64,000 bases of DNA from Caballeronia mineralivorans PML1(12). GTDB lineage: Bacteria > Pseudomonadota > Gammaproteobacteria > Burkholderiales > Burkholderiaceae. Below are positions 25,648 to 34,609 of this stretch, piece after piece. The position numbers were made by a program, and so were the translations under genes. Every line of letters starts with the position of its first letter. The stretch's first letter is position 1. Under the pieces are notes generated by a model that was given only the letters and a program-made list of their open reading frames with translations, did not search any database and was not told the DNA's origin. The DNA is taken from NCBI RefSeq assembly GCF_001028175.1, contig NZ_AEJF01000245.1, positions 20,132 through 84,131 of the forward strand, read 5' to 3'.

Positions 25648-27738
25648 TTACTGTGCATTGTCGATGACAGAGGGGGAATCGAGTTTATGCTCCATGCGCC
25701 TCAGGTCGAATAAATCGCTCTCATTGCCCGTCTGATCCTGGCGTACTGGTGGAGGGACGGGTACGGTATCGTCCTTCTCAGTCCAGTTATCTGTTCGATA
25801 ATTAATTGATTTATCTTGCATATATCCGTAGCGGTCCAGCGAGATAGTCTTCAATGCGGATGCATCTTTTATTATTACTGGCCGAATGAATATCAACAGA
25901 TTAGTTTTCACCCTATTTTTAGTCTCGTTCCTGAACAAGGAGCCTAGTAATGGGATCTTCGAAATCCATGGCACTCTGCTGTTTCCATTCGTGTATGAAT
26001 CGCTTATCAGTCCGCCAAGCACGACGATCTGTCCGTCGTCAGCTAATATCGTTGACTGCAGCGAGCGTTTGTCGATGGAATATCCGCCTGCCTGATCGGC
26101 AGTTCCATTTTCGACGCTTGAATCCTCTTGGTAGAGCTGTAGCTTGATGGTGCCGCCCTGATTGATCTGCGGCCTCACATTTAACATAATTCCCACATCT
26201 TTTCGATCGTAGGTATTGAACGCAGATACCGACGAAGAGCTGGTAGTGTTGGTTGAATATGTGCCAGACTCAAGTGGGATGTTAGTTCCCACAAGTATTC
26301 GAGCCTCTTGGTTGTCGAGCGTAACCAAACTGGGCGTTGACAAAATGTTCACGTCAGAGTTTGTCTGTAAGGCTTGAAACAGACCTTTCGTGCCAAGGAT
26401 ATTGCCAAAACCAGCAATTACGCCGACGTTAGTAGTGGATGCGGCGATGTTCGCCAAACCAGCAGGGGTCAACCACTCAATACCGAATTGACCGGTCTTA
26501 TTGGAAGACACTTCCATGATCAGCGATTCGATGTAGACCTGAACCTTGCGCTGATCCAACCGCGATATCACCACACTAAGATTTTGGAATACGGGTTCGG
26601 AAGCGGTGATGATTAAGGAGTTGGTTGAGACGTCGGCCACGACTTCACCGCTTCCTCTATCACTGTCCCCGGTACCGGTACCGGACGCGGTACCACTGCC
26701 ACCGAAGGGAGTATTACCGGAAGCCGACGAGGCTGCCGTCGCACTTGATGCTCCGCTACCATCACTGGGAAGAGGTGGCAGCGTCCCGTCACTTTTTGAT
26801 AGCCCCGATGAATTTTGCCCATTTCCGCTGCTTTGCGTGCTACTTGCCTTCGAGTCACCGGCGTTTGTCTGGCCCAATATACTGCGAAGGGTTTTCGCCA
26901 AATCCGTAGCATCGGCGTTCCGCAAAGTGACGATATGGATGTTGCCCGGCGTCCGGGTCGGCGTGTCGAGCTTGACTACCAGTGTTTCTGCTTCGCTCAA
27001 ACGAGTGGGGCCGCTCGAGCGAAGCACAATCGAATTGGTTCGGGTGTCCGCCGCGACCGCTACTTTCTGGGTTGGGTCGGAATTGCCAATAGTACTCAAA
27101 TCTAAAAGTTTTTGAGCTTGTTGGGCGATAGTGGCCGCATCTGCGAAATTGAGTTGAACAACGTCGATATTGGCAACTGACGCGGCGTCGATTCCAGAGA
27201 TAATTGACGCGATCCGCTGAATATTGTCAGCGTAATCAGTGACAATGATCGTGTTATTGCTCGGATATGCGGCGATTGTGTTATTGGGTGAGATCAAAGG
27301 GCGAAGAACGGGCAGTAGATTGTTTGCGGATTCTCTGTGCAGATGAAACACTTGCGTGACAATTTGATCACCTTTTGCAGTCGGAGAGTTTCCAATATAC
27401 GTCGAGACGCCCTGAAGCTTTGCGTCAGCTTCTGGTACAATCTTTAGAATACCGTGATCTTGCAATAGCGAAAAACCCTGCATGCGCAACGCAGATTCCA
27501 GCGTTTTCAATGCCGTATCATCGGACACAGGGTTTTCCGATATGAGATTAAGTTTACCCTTTACTCTTGGGTCAACAACGATCGTTTTCCCTGTCGCGGC
27601 TCCAATTGAGCGGGCCACCTGCTCAATATCAGCATTTACAAAGTTCATTGTGACGGCGGCGGCTATTGGTTGGGAATAATTCAACGACGACGCACCCAAA
27701 AATAAAAAAAGCGTCTTAAAAATAATTCGCTGTTTCAT
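25648..27738 (-). CDS. gspD: Type II secretion outer-membrane secretin GspD (orphan)
   Basis: A 696-residue secretin. Start at 27738 gives a signal peptide (IIFKTLFLFLGASSLNYSQP) and then the N0 domain, MNFVNADIEQVARSIGAATG and VDPRVKGKLNLIS. N1-N3 follow with IIVTDYADNIQRI and TNSIVLRSSGP. A long Ser/Gly linker (about residues 300-370) precedes EVVADVSTNSLIITA. The secretin core has the VYIESLIMEVS, LVTLDNQEARILVGTNIP, VGIMLNVRPQIN and VVLGGLISD motifs. No other gsp gene is nearby. Base composition is clearly lower in GC than neighbouring catabolic genes, which points to a separate origin. Confidence 0.95.
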   Translation of the reverse strand: MKQRIIFKTLFLFLGASSLNYSQPIAAAVTMNFVNADIEQVARSIGAATGKTIVVDPRVKGKLNLISENPVSDDTALKTLESALRMQGFSLLQDHGILKIVPEADAKLQGVSTYIGNSPTAKGDQIVTQVFHLHRESANNLLPVLRPLISPNNTIAAYPSNNTIIVTDYADNIQRIASIISGIDAASVANIDVVQLNFADAATIAQQAQKLLDLSTIGNSDPTQKVAVAADTRTNSIVLRSSGPTRLSEAETLVVKLDTPTRTPGNIHIVTLRNADATDLAKTLRSILGQTNAGDSKASSTQSSGNGQNSSGLSKSDGTLPPLPSDGSGASSATAASSASGNTPFGGSGTASGTGTGDSDRGSGEVVADVSTNSLIITASEPVFQNLSVVISRLDQRKVQVYIESLIMEVSSNKTGQFGIEWLTPAGLANIAASTTNVGVIAGFGNILGTKGLFQALQTNSDVNILSTPSLVTLDNQEARILVGTNIPLESGTYSTNTTSSSSVSAFNTYDRKDVGIMLNVRPQINQGGTIKLQLYQEDSSVENGTADQAGGYSIDKRSLQSTILADDGQIVVLGGLISDSYTNGNSRVPWISKIPLLGSLFRNETKNRVKTNLLIFIRPVIIKDASALKTISLDRYGYMQDKSINYRTDNWTEKDDTVPVPPPVRQDQTGNESDLFDLRRMEHKLDSPSVIDNAQ

Positions 27739-28717
27739 GGAAAATTTGAATGGTGCACCATTCTGTTTCAAGTCGCCCAAATCGCTTTAGAGGAATTTCA
27801 GGTGACGTTAAGTTAAGCTTGGGGAGAAAAATGGCGTCGTTGCGTAAATCGGGCGTGAAGACACAGCTTCTCCTGTGACCGAAATTCATGCAATTCAAAT
27901 TGACCGAGGACGTGCAAGCGGTGCCATGCGGTTCAGGACGCCGACGCGGATCGCCATAGTGATAATTATAATAACACGATCTTTCGAACCGTCATTTAGT
28001 AACCGCGGAAATAAGCATTATCATTTATCTTAACTACTTACACTGCGTTACATTAATGGATGATTATAAGCGGTTGCCCCGTGCCTCTAATTGGAAGTCT
28101 ACGGGCATCGCCGAGATACGCGAGTCCAATGGTTTTTGATTCGTATTTTCATATTATGAAAACAGATTTATTTTCTTTTGAGAACAGCCCATCGGATCCG
28201 ACTCGCACCTGACCATGCGACGCGAGGGCGTCGGAGCACTCGACGTTTTGAAAAAACCGCAGTCAGTTGTGTGACCCGGCCTGGTGTTTCTTTTCAACGA
28301 GAACGAGACGCTCGAGAGACCGCGCGCGAGCATCTCGGTAGCGAGCACCTCACGACAAGTTCTTGCAGGTGTGCTTTTAGCTACGGATCTGTGGCCAAGT
28401 CCGGCGGGAACTTGCACCCCGCAGATAGCACGCACTCACGGGCGTACACGAAACCGCTCGCGCGGTAGGGGGCTCTGGGCAGGCGCTGACGGTTGGTGAG
28501 AGTCCGCGACGCGGTTCCGTGTGTTGGCGAATCATGACCTGTGGGCAATTGCAAGGGTGTGCTGACGGATACGTCGCTGCCGCTAGATGGACCGGCTCTC
28601 TCCTCACGCCGCGGCAAAGTCGAGATGGTAGCCATCTGGCGGCTGCCTCTGGAGGGCCGCTAGCGTGGAGCGCAGCACCCCTAAGGTGTCTCCCCTCCAA
28701 CAGTCGAAGAGCCTCAC
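27739..28717. other. AT-rich gene-free stretch
   Basis: Upstream of gspD the bases 27790-28170 are unusually AT-rich, with several ATTATAAT-like boxes that could act as promoters. No coding remnant was recognised in this part or in the more GC-rich 28180-28717 portion. Confidence 0.4.
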
Positions 28718-29986
28718 TCACTGCGGAAAGCTGAGGATCACAACGAAGCCACCATCGGCAGCATTGCGGCACTCGATCTCTCCGTCATTCTGACACGCGA
28801 GCCGCTTGACCACGGCAAGCCCGAGCCCATGATGCAATTGCTCGGCGCGTTGGTTGTTCGCTCGAACAAACGGCTGCATCACGCTCTCGATCTGGTCGTC
28901 AGGCACACCCTCACCATGATCCCGGACCGTCAACCGGTAGTGCTCCCCATTCTTACGAGTCGAAATTTCCACTGGCACTTCGCCGTGACTCATTGCATTC
29001 TCGAACAGATTCGAGACGATCCGGTCGAGATCGACTGAAGGTAACCGGAATGCTTCGCCGGCCGACAGGTCAAGCATAACCAGTCCTTCATCGACAAGCG
29101 ATCCGCCATAGTTTTTGCGGCAGTGCTCATCGACGCCTTCGGTTGGCGCCGGCTCGACGTTCGTCGAAGACGGTGCGACCGAGGACCTCATCGCGTGCTC
29201 AAGGAACTGGGCGAGGATGGCCGACAGCGATTCCGCGTCACGAGAAAAACCGGTACGGCGCTCTTCATCGTTCATCAGCGCAACCCGCAACCGCATCCGC
29301 GTGATCGGCGCCTTCAGGTCATGTGCGATACCCGCCAGCAGCAGGGCCCTTTCCTGCTCGGCCAGAGACAGGCTATGCATCATCCGGTTGAAATCGGCGA
29401 TGAGAGATCTGATTTCCACAGGGCCGCCTTCTTCTACAGGCACGGTCGGCCGCCCGGACCGGAATTGCCTCGCAGCGCCGGAAAGCCGACGCAATGGCCG
29501 TTGAAACTGCCAGGCGACCACCAGCGCTAGCATCAACGCCAGCACAAGGGTAACCGCCGATTGCCCGAAAAAGTGAAAAGAAGGTACCAGGATATCCGAC
29601 AAACGCAACCAGAATGACGCATTGCCGTACCTCACCCATACAGCACCGTTCGTGTCAGAAACAACACGGCTGCCGGCAGGTAGTCGCGCGAGCAGGTCAC
29701 GGTCAAACGGGGTGTTTGTATGATCGCAAGGTGCCGGGCAACCCGCCTCGATGATTTTTTCTGCCCCGATGTAGCGTACGCCAAGGGCCTTCGCGACACC
29801 TGCAGCGTCCGCGCCATCGATTTCTTTCATACGCAATGCTGCCATCACATCCCGCCGGGCGTGTTCGGTATCAATTATGTTGCGCTCGTGGTTGACAGCA
29901 ACATACGCGGTCACATGCACGAGAACAATCAGACCAGTCGTCAACAGTGCGAGACGGCCGAACAGCGTGTCAAAGGGGTTTCTCAT
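28718..29986 (-). CDS. Sensor histidine kinase (EnvZ-like), orphan
   Basis: A 422-residue membrane kinase. A first helix (LFGRLALLTTGLIVLVHVTA), a periplasmic domain of about 105 residues and a second helix (FGQSAVTLVLALMLALVVAW) are followed by a HAMP segment (RPLRRLSGAARQFRSG). The dimerisation box is GIAHDLKAPITRMRLRV with the phospho-acceptor His. ATP-binding boxes are NLFENAMSHG (N), DHGEGVPDDQ (G1) and HHGLGLAVVKRL (G2). All needed residues are present. No response regulator gene is adjacent on either side, so its partner is elsewhere. Confidence 0.94.
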   Translation of the reverse strand: MRNPFDTLFGRLALLTTGLIVLVHVTAYVAVNHERNIIDTEHARRDVMAALRMKEIDGADAAGVAKALGVRYIGAEKIIEAGCPAPCDHTNTPFDRDLLARLPAGSRVVSDTNGAVWVRYGNASFWLRLSDILVPSFHFFGQSAVTLVLALMLALVVAWQFQRPLRRLSGAARQFRSGRPTVPVEEGGPVEIRSLIADFNRMMHSLSLAEQERALLLAGIAHDLKAPITRMRLRVALMNDEERRTGFSRDAESLSAILAQFLEHAMRSSVAPSSTNVEPAPTEGVDEHCRKNYGGSLVDEGLVMLDLSAGEAFRLPSVDLDRIVSNLFENAMSHGEVPVEISTRKNGEHYRLTVRDHGEGVPDDQIESVMQPFVRANNQRAEQLHHGLGLAVVKRLACQNDGEIECRNAADGGFVVILSFPQ

Positions 29987-30315
29987 ACGGATTCACTCTC
30001 AAGAGAGGGACCCATCGATGCGGTATTGGTCCCTGCCGCCGACCGCCAATACGCAGGCCCCGCCGTAACAGACAAGGGTGGGCTTGCATCGCTTCCAATG
30101 CAGGCTCACTTGCGCGCAGCTTACCGGATCTTGTCAAAGTTACACAGAACTGGAGTCTTGAAGTTCATGTGAAATCAGGTGTTGAGGGATCGGCAGCATG
30201 ATCTGGCGGCTAGCGGTTGCTGAGCGTGAGAGCGGTGGCTCAACGGGCTGCCGTCCTTAAACGGGATACTTGCGGGACTGTGCGACGTCGTGAACGCGCT
30301 GCCTCGCGACGCCCC
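29987..30315. other. Intergenic region between kinase and chemoreceptor genes
   Basis: The 329 bases contain the presumed kinase promoter. No gene, remnant or clear terminator was recognised. Confidence 0.35.
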
Positions 30316-31848
30316 TCAGAGCTGGAATTGGGCCACGGAATTGACCAACTGCGCTGCCTGCTGCTTGAGGCTCTCGGCCGCCGCGGCGCTCTCCTCGACC
30401 AGCGCGGCATTCTGCTGCGTCGTCCGATCCATCTGGCCTACAGCCTTCCCCACCAGCTCGACGCCGGCGCTCTGCTCCGCACTGGCTCTGCTGATCTCGC
30501 CCACGATGATCGTCACGCGCTGGATGGCACCGACGATGTGGGTCATCGTCGTGCCCGCCTCGTCGACGAGCGCGGTACCGTGATCGACCCGCTCGACGCT
30601 GTTGGAGATCAGCGCGTGGATCTCACTGGCGGCCTGCGCGCTGCGCTGGGCGAGGCTGCGGACTTCGGTAGCGACAACCGCAAAGCCCCGACCCTGCTCG
30701 CCCGCGCGGGCCGCTTCGACTGCCGCGTTAAGCGCGAGGATGTTGGTCTGGGCCGCGATGCCATCGATGATGCCGATGATGTCGGCAATCTTGCGCGAAC
30801 CCTCATTGATGCCCTTCATCGTCTCGACGACCTGACCCACCACGTTTGCACCCTGCAATGCGATCGAAGAGGCGCCGGTGGCCAGCTCGCTAGCTTCCCG
30901 GGCATTTTCGGCATTCTGCCTGACTGTGGCGCTGAGCTGTTCCATGGATGCGGCGGTTTCCTGCAGCGCGCTCGCCTGCTCCTCTGTTCGTTGGCTAAGG
31001 TCGGCGTTGCCGTACGCGATCTGCGCCGAGCCGGTCGCGATAGAATCGCTGCTGTTGCGTACCTGCCCAACGATGGCGACGAGCGAGACGGTCATCGCCT
31101 TCATGGCTGCCATCAGACTGTCCATGTCGCCCGGCTGCACGCGCAGCTCGACATTGAGATTGCCCATCGCTATCTGGCGCGCCGCCTCGCGTGCGTCGTC
31201 GGGCTCACCGCCGAGCTTGCGCGTAATCGCGCGCGAAAACATGACCGCGCCAGCAATGCCGGCCAGAAGGGTGAGCACCATGGCACCGACGCTCGCAAGG
31301 ACCGCGCGTTTTTGCTTTTCTTTTGCTTGGGCGATGGCAGCGGTAGTCTGCTCGACGATCTTGCTGCTGGGTTCGCGCAGCAGAATCACCGGCTCCCGGT
31401 CGATGCCATCCATGGCTAAGTCCCCGACGGCAATATCGAATCCCGAGGCCTTGAACTGCTCGAGCGCCTTGCGGTACGACTGCCCCATCTCCTTGTGGAG
31501 AATGTTGAATCGCTCGATCTTCGAGCGGGCCTCGCCGGGCGGCAACTCGACCGCGAGCTTCTCGGTGGCGGCCTGCGAAGCCTGCTCGTACTTCTCGAAG
31601 GCGCCCCAGTATTTGTCGAGTTGCTCGGGGTTCTTGCCGCGCAGCAGGATGTCTTTCCCGTTCTGCACCTGGTTTTTGAAAGCGACCAACGCATCGGCGA
31701 CCTGGCGTGCCTGCGTACCATCCACTTCGAAGAGCCGCTCGTACGTGCCCGCGGCATTGTTCATCTGGAAAACTCCGAAGAGTCCTGCCGCGGATGCAAC
31801 CAGCAACGCGATGCCCAACGCCAGCGGGAGTTGATGGACCAGCTTCAT
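30316..31848 (-). CDS. Methyl-accepting chemotaxis protein
   Basis: A 510-residue chemoreceptor. A transmembrane helix (LALGIALLVASAAGLFGVFQ) is followed by a periplasmic four-helix-bundle domain to about residue 185, a second helix (AVLASVGAMVLTLLAGIAGA), a HAMP domain and the long signalling coiled coil. The CheA/CheW contact tip is IIDGIAAQTNILALNAAVEA with GRGFAVVATEVRSLAQRSAQ. No CheR-binding pentapeptide is seen at the C-terminus (VNSVAQFQL). AGGG precedes the ATG. The ligand is unknown, but the surrounding catabolic genes make an aromatic or organic-acid attractant plausible. Confidence 0.96.
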   Translation of the reverse strand: MKLVHQLPLALGIALLVASAAGLFGVFQMNNAAGTYERLFEVDGTQARQVADALVAFKNQVQNGKDILLRGKNPEQLDKYWGAFEKYEQASQAATEKLAVELPPGEARSKIERFNILHKEMGQSYRKALEQFKASGFDIAVGDLAMDGIDREPVILLREPSSKIVEQTTAAIAQAKEKQKRAVLASVGAMVLTLLAGIAGAVMFSRAITRKLGGEPDDAREAARQIAMGNLNVELRVQPGDMDSLMAAMKAMTVSLVAIVGQVRNSSDSIATGSAQIAYGNADLSQRTEEQASALQETAASMEQLSATVRQNAENAREASELATGASSIALQGANVVGQVVETMKGINEGSRKIADIIGIIDGIAAQTNILALNAAVEAARAGEQGRGFAVVATEVRSLAQRSAQAASEIHALISNSVERVDHGTALVDEAGTTMTHIVGAIQRVTIIVGEISRASAEQSAGVELVGKAVGQMDRTTQQNAALVEESAAAAESLKQQAAQLVNSVAQFQL

Positions 31849-32019
31849 GTACCACCCTATGAAGTAGAGCTGGCGCTCGACGCACCAGCGAAAACGACGA
31901 AGCGCGCCACCGAGTCAGTGACGATATCGGTACCGCGTCTGGTCTCCATAAAATTTTCATTGACGAAAAATTCCTGAAAATCGCAATTCAATCTCGAAGC
32001 GATTGCCGGGCCCGAAGCG

Positions 32020-32157
32020 ACGACTCGATATTGCGGCTTACCAAAGTAGTATCCCTGAACAAGCTGGATTGAAGCTTGACCTTCAAGACAGGTCAGCTCC
32101 TACCCGGTCTTCACACCCTCTGCCACGACCTAGATCTTAGGTACCCTGATTGCCTCC
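32020..32157 (-). pseudogene. C-terminal remnant of an EAL-domain c-di-GMP phosphodiesterase
   Basis: Minus-strand translation gives AIRVPKI, a stop, VVAEGVKTG, a stop, then IQLVQGYYFGKP. This matches the end of EAL domains, VVAEGVETxxQ and QGYxFGxP. Two in-frame stops and the absence of the upstream part show that it is a dead fragment. It sits between the chemoreceptor start and a porin remnant. The rest of 31849-32229 holds nothing else. Confidence 0.6.
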
Positions 32158-32229
32158 AGGAAGCTCTGGCCGTGCGACCGTTCTCCTGCGATCTAATCGG
32201 ATGATCTCGCGATGGCTGCAACGTCAGCA

Positions 32230-32480
32230 TCAGAATCTGCGCGCCATTTCGGTTACCACGCCGCGGGCGTCGGCGCCCGACGCTAACGCAATACCCGATT
32301 ATTCGACTGCGTTGAGCGTGAATTGCACTCGATCCCGCTTCTGGATAATCCCGGCAGACATGCGCAAAGTCGTCGCCTCATACGCCTCGTACGTTCTGAA
32401 CCGCGTTGGCACCCGGGATAACACAACGATCCCGGCGCAATGGCTGGCCCCACGTTCCGCTACCGACGCTTCGCAAATCA
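32230..32480 (-). pseudogene. C-terminal remnant of a second porin
   Basis: Translation gives SAGIIQKRDRVQFTLNAVE, a stop, then SGIALASGADARGVVTEMAR and a terminal RF. The intact porin next door ends GFIQNRNRAGYTLNGTAYSG, IAVVPGADTRGINLG and IVHKF, so the two align almost throughout. One codon is now TAA where the intact gene has a Tyr codon. This is a decayed porin paralogue in tandem with the intact one. Confidence 0.75.
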
Positions 32481-32582
32481 CCTCGTGGTGATCTACGAAC
32501 GGTTCGCAGCCGAACTGTGGTTCGCTGCTCCTTCATCGTAATGGACTTGCACCACCCACTCCTTGCCGGTCTCCCGGCGCAC

Positions 32583-33617
32583 TCAGAATTTGTGCACGAT
32601 CCCAAGGTTAATGCCGCGCGTGTCGGCACCGGGCACGACCGCGATACCCGAATATGCGGTGCCGTTTAGGGTGTACCCCGCCCGATTCCGGTTTTGGATA
32701 AATCCGAGCGCAGCGTATACCTCCGTCGCCTTGGAAAGGAAGTATTCGTCGATCAAGCCCAATTCCTGTGCGTTGTTCCCCGCACCCGTTCGGTCATGCA
32801 CATAACCATACATCAGTGAGAGTTGATCAGCAGGACTGAGCAAGTATGAATCCGATACTTGATAGACGTCTCGCTTGGAGTCTTTCAAAGTATTCGTCTG
32901 AAGTTCCGTGTGATATGCCAGCCAAAACCGGTTGGGCCCTGTCGCAATAGACGCCCCTGCATTGAAAAGCTTCAGTATTGAGGTCCCGGTTGCATTGGCC
33001 GCCTGCTCATAGCCGGCCGCCCCGCTGAAGGGCCCCTTTACATATTGAACTACGGCGTTATAGAACAGCAGCCCGTTGGTCGGTTTAGTCGTCGAATCGC
33101 GCATTGCGACCATAAACTTAGCGCTCAAGCCGTCGAACGTGGGTGTGAAATAGGAAATCGCGTTACTCTCCCGAATGGTCAAGCTGTTGAAGTTATTCAT
33201 GGGAGACGCGATACTCTTTACCGCCGTTGGGTCCATTGCGGCTTGGAGGACGTCATATTGGGGTGAATTCTGCAAACCAAAACGCACCTCGCCAAAACCT
33301 CCAGACATCCCAACCCATGCCTGACGGTTAAAGGCCTCAGCCGGATTGGTTGCCGCGCCAGTCATGCCAGAGAAGGCTTGTTCCAGCTGAAAATTGATCT
33401 TAAGGCCGCCACCAATATCCTCAGATCCTTTGAAGCCATACCTAGTTGAATATAGTCCACCTGGTACCGCGCGGTATGCCGCCCCCGCAGCGGTGCTCTG
33501 GTATGCCAAACCGTTGTCAATGACGCCGTACAGTGTGACTGACGACTGAGCACTTGCAGTATTAAAAACACAGGCGGATGCAGCACCGGATAAAAATATC
33601 ACCAGCTTATTTTTCAT
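32583..33617 (-). CDS. Gram-negative porin
   Basis: A 344-residue outer-membrane porin. The signal peptide runs to NTASA and the mature part begins QSSVTLYGVIDNGLAYQSTA. It has the family segments YGFKGSEDIGGGLKINFQLE, FNRQAWVGMSGGFGEVRFG and a terminal Phe (IVHKF). GGAGACAAA precedes the ATG. A porin remnant lies just downstream and a broken binding-protein/decarboxylase paralogue just upstream, so this porin may have belonged to a former catabolic cluster. Substrate unknown. Confidence 0.95.
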   Translation of the reverse strand: MKNKLVIFLSGAASACVFNTASAQSSVTLYGVIDNGLAYQSTAAGAAYRAVPGGLYSTRYGFKGSEDIGGGLKINFQLEQAFSGMTGAATNPAEAFNRQAWVGMSGGFGEVRFGLQNSPQYDVLQAAMDPTAVKSIASPMNNFNSLTIRESNAISYFTPTFDGLSAKFMVAMRDSTTKPTNGLLFYNAVVQYVKGPFSGAAGYEQAANATGTSILKLFNAGASIATGPNRFWLAYHTELQTNTLKDSKRDVYQVSDSYLLSPADQLSLMYGYVHDRTGAGNNAQELGLIDEYFLSKATEVYAALGFIQNRNRAGYTLNGTAYSGIAVVPGADTRGINLGIVHKF

Positions 33618-33687
33618 TTTGTCTCCAAATTATTGTGTAGTTATTTATATTTTTTGTTACGACATTCGGTTGCCAATTCCATAAATA

Positions 33688-33850
33688 TCATTCGACATCA
33701 CGCACCATCCAGCGGAACGTGCCAAATTGCGGCAGCACCGTGGTGAACACGGCAACCGCGTTCTCAATGGGAATGGAGCCGTTACCGTTGGACGACGCGC
33801 ACGGTTGCTCAGCAAGTGCGCTCATGTGCGGGACCTTTCTGGACAATAAC
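33688..33850 (-). pseudogene. N-terminal remnant of a 4,5-dihydroxyphthalate-decarboxylase-like gene
   Basis: The fragment reads RKVPHMSALAEQPCASSNGN, then GSIPIENAVAVFTTVLPQFG and TFRWMVRDVE, where the similarity ends at a stop. The intact gene at 50984 begins KKVPLKIAIAEHPHTSAIRN, GSISIEGVAAEFITVQPQIG and AFRRMVRDVE. The match is residue by residue for about 45 positions, and similarity extends into the upstream DNA to about 33983. The rest of the gene is gone; the porin gene starts 70 bases further on. Confidence 0.8.
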
Positions 33851-33944
33851 CTCTCCTGTGGCTTAGTCGTCACCGACCACTGGGCAAGGGCTCCAGTGCC
33901 GGGCGAATCGTCCAGACGGAATAACGATATTGGAGAACGGATCA

Positions 33945-33983
33945 CGCGTCCCTAGATAAAAATTAGATTCAATGGCACTTTTT
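33945..33983. promoter_or_regulatory. Conserved upstream block, remnant copy
   Basis: These 39 bases match 52058-52096 at about 34 positions without gaps, including AGATTC, ATGGCACTTTTT and the flanking CGCGTC. In both places the block lies 95-120 bases before the start of the homologous gene on the minus strand. It may hold the promoter or operator of the aromatic operon; simple shared ancestry of the two copies could also explain it. Confidence 0.45.
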
Positions 33984-34009
33984 GTTACCAGTGGGCGAGC
34001 GCATGCGCC

Positions 34010-34315
34010 GCAGCCTTATGAGCGGCAGCACCTGCGCGGAACGAAATCCGATTCACTTCGACTGGTCCTACTGGTCCGCTGCGTGATGCGAAGCGGACTG
34101 TCGATTGCTCGTCTGGGCGCGCACCGCGCCACGTGGTGCTGTCATCGAAGTCACGCTCGCCGACGGGCGCAAAGTCGATCACTTCACCCGGATTCACCCT
34201 AGCACCAGGAGAATCCCCTCAGCGCCGAAGCTGCTGGCGCGAAAACTCGAAACCTGATGTCACCGCCGCCAATTTGCTGCAAGCGTGGCGACCGTTGTCG
34301 AAGCCGGCGATCGTG
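34010..34315 (+). pseudogene. MmgE/PrpD family C-terminal remnant
   Basis: Plus-strand translation gives RGAVIEVTLADGRKVDHFTR and, in a shifted frame, ENPLSAEAAGAKTRNLM. MmgE/PrpD (2-methylcitrate-dehydratase-like) proteins end with a VEVTLxDGR strand and a later NPLSxxExxAKF motif in that order. Stops and at least one frame change break the rest. No N-terminal half was found. Identification is by motif only. Confidence 0.45.
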
Positions 34316-34560
34316 TAGGGTGATCGTGACAAGTACCGCTGGCCGCTACACGCTGCGGGCATCCCGGCCCCGATCGCCCGTCGAGGCGAGTCGCACTGCA
34401 AAGGCCTTGGCAAAATCCGATGGGTCATTGAACGCAAGTCGCCTGGCTGCATAACTTCAGACGCCTGCGCATTCGATTCGAACGCCTCGCCTTCACGAGG
34501 CGTTCACGAAGATCGCTGCCTGAATAATCTGCTCGCGTCAACTTCGATCTTCATTTTGTT
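34316..34560 (+). pseudogene. IS5-family transposase C-terminal remnant
   Basis: The sequence translates as DRDKYRWPLHAAGIPAPIAR, then GLGKIRWVIER and, after a frame change, VAWLHNFRRLRIRFERLAFT. IS5-group transposases end DKYRxxLxxxGIxPxIARRG, GLGxxRWVVERTFAWLHxFR and RLRIRYERR. The frameshift near 34430 and the missing N-terminus make it inactive. The insertion probably helped destroy the MmgE/PrpD gene beside it. Confidence 0.7.
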
Positions 34561-34609
34561 AGTGATTCTAACTAAGTTATACAGATCTATCCGATCATGG
34601 ACTAGTTCC

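Noticed and set aside
30217..31419. A 400-codon open frame on the plus strand
   Set aside because: It lies antisense to the chemoreceptor gene, shows no family motif and arises from high-GC codon use of the true gene.
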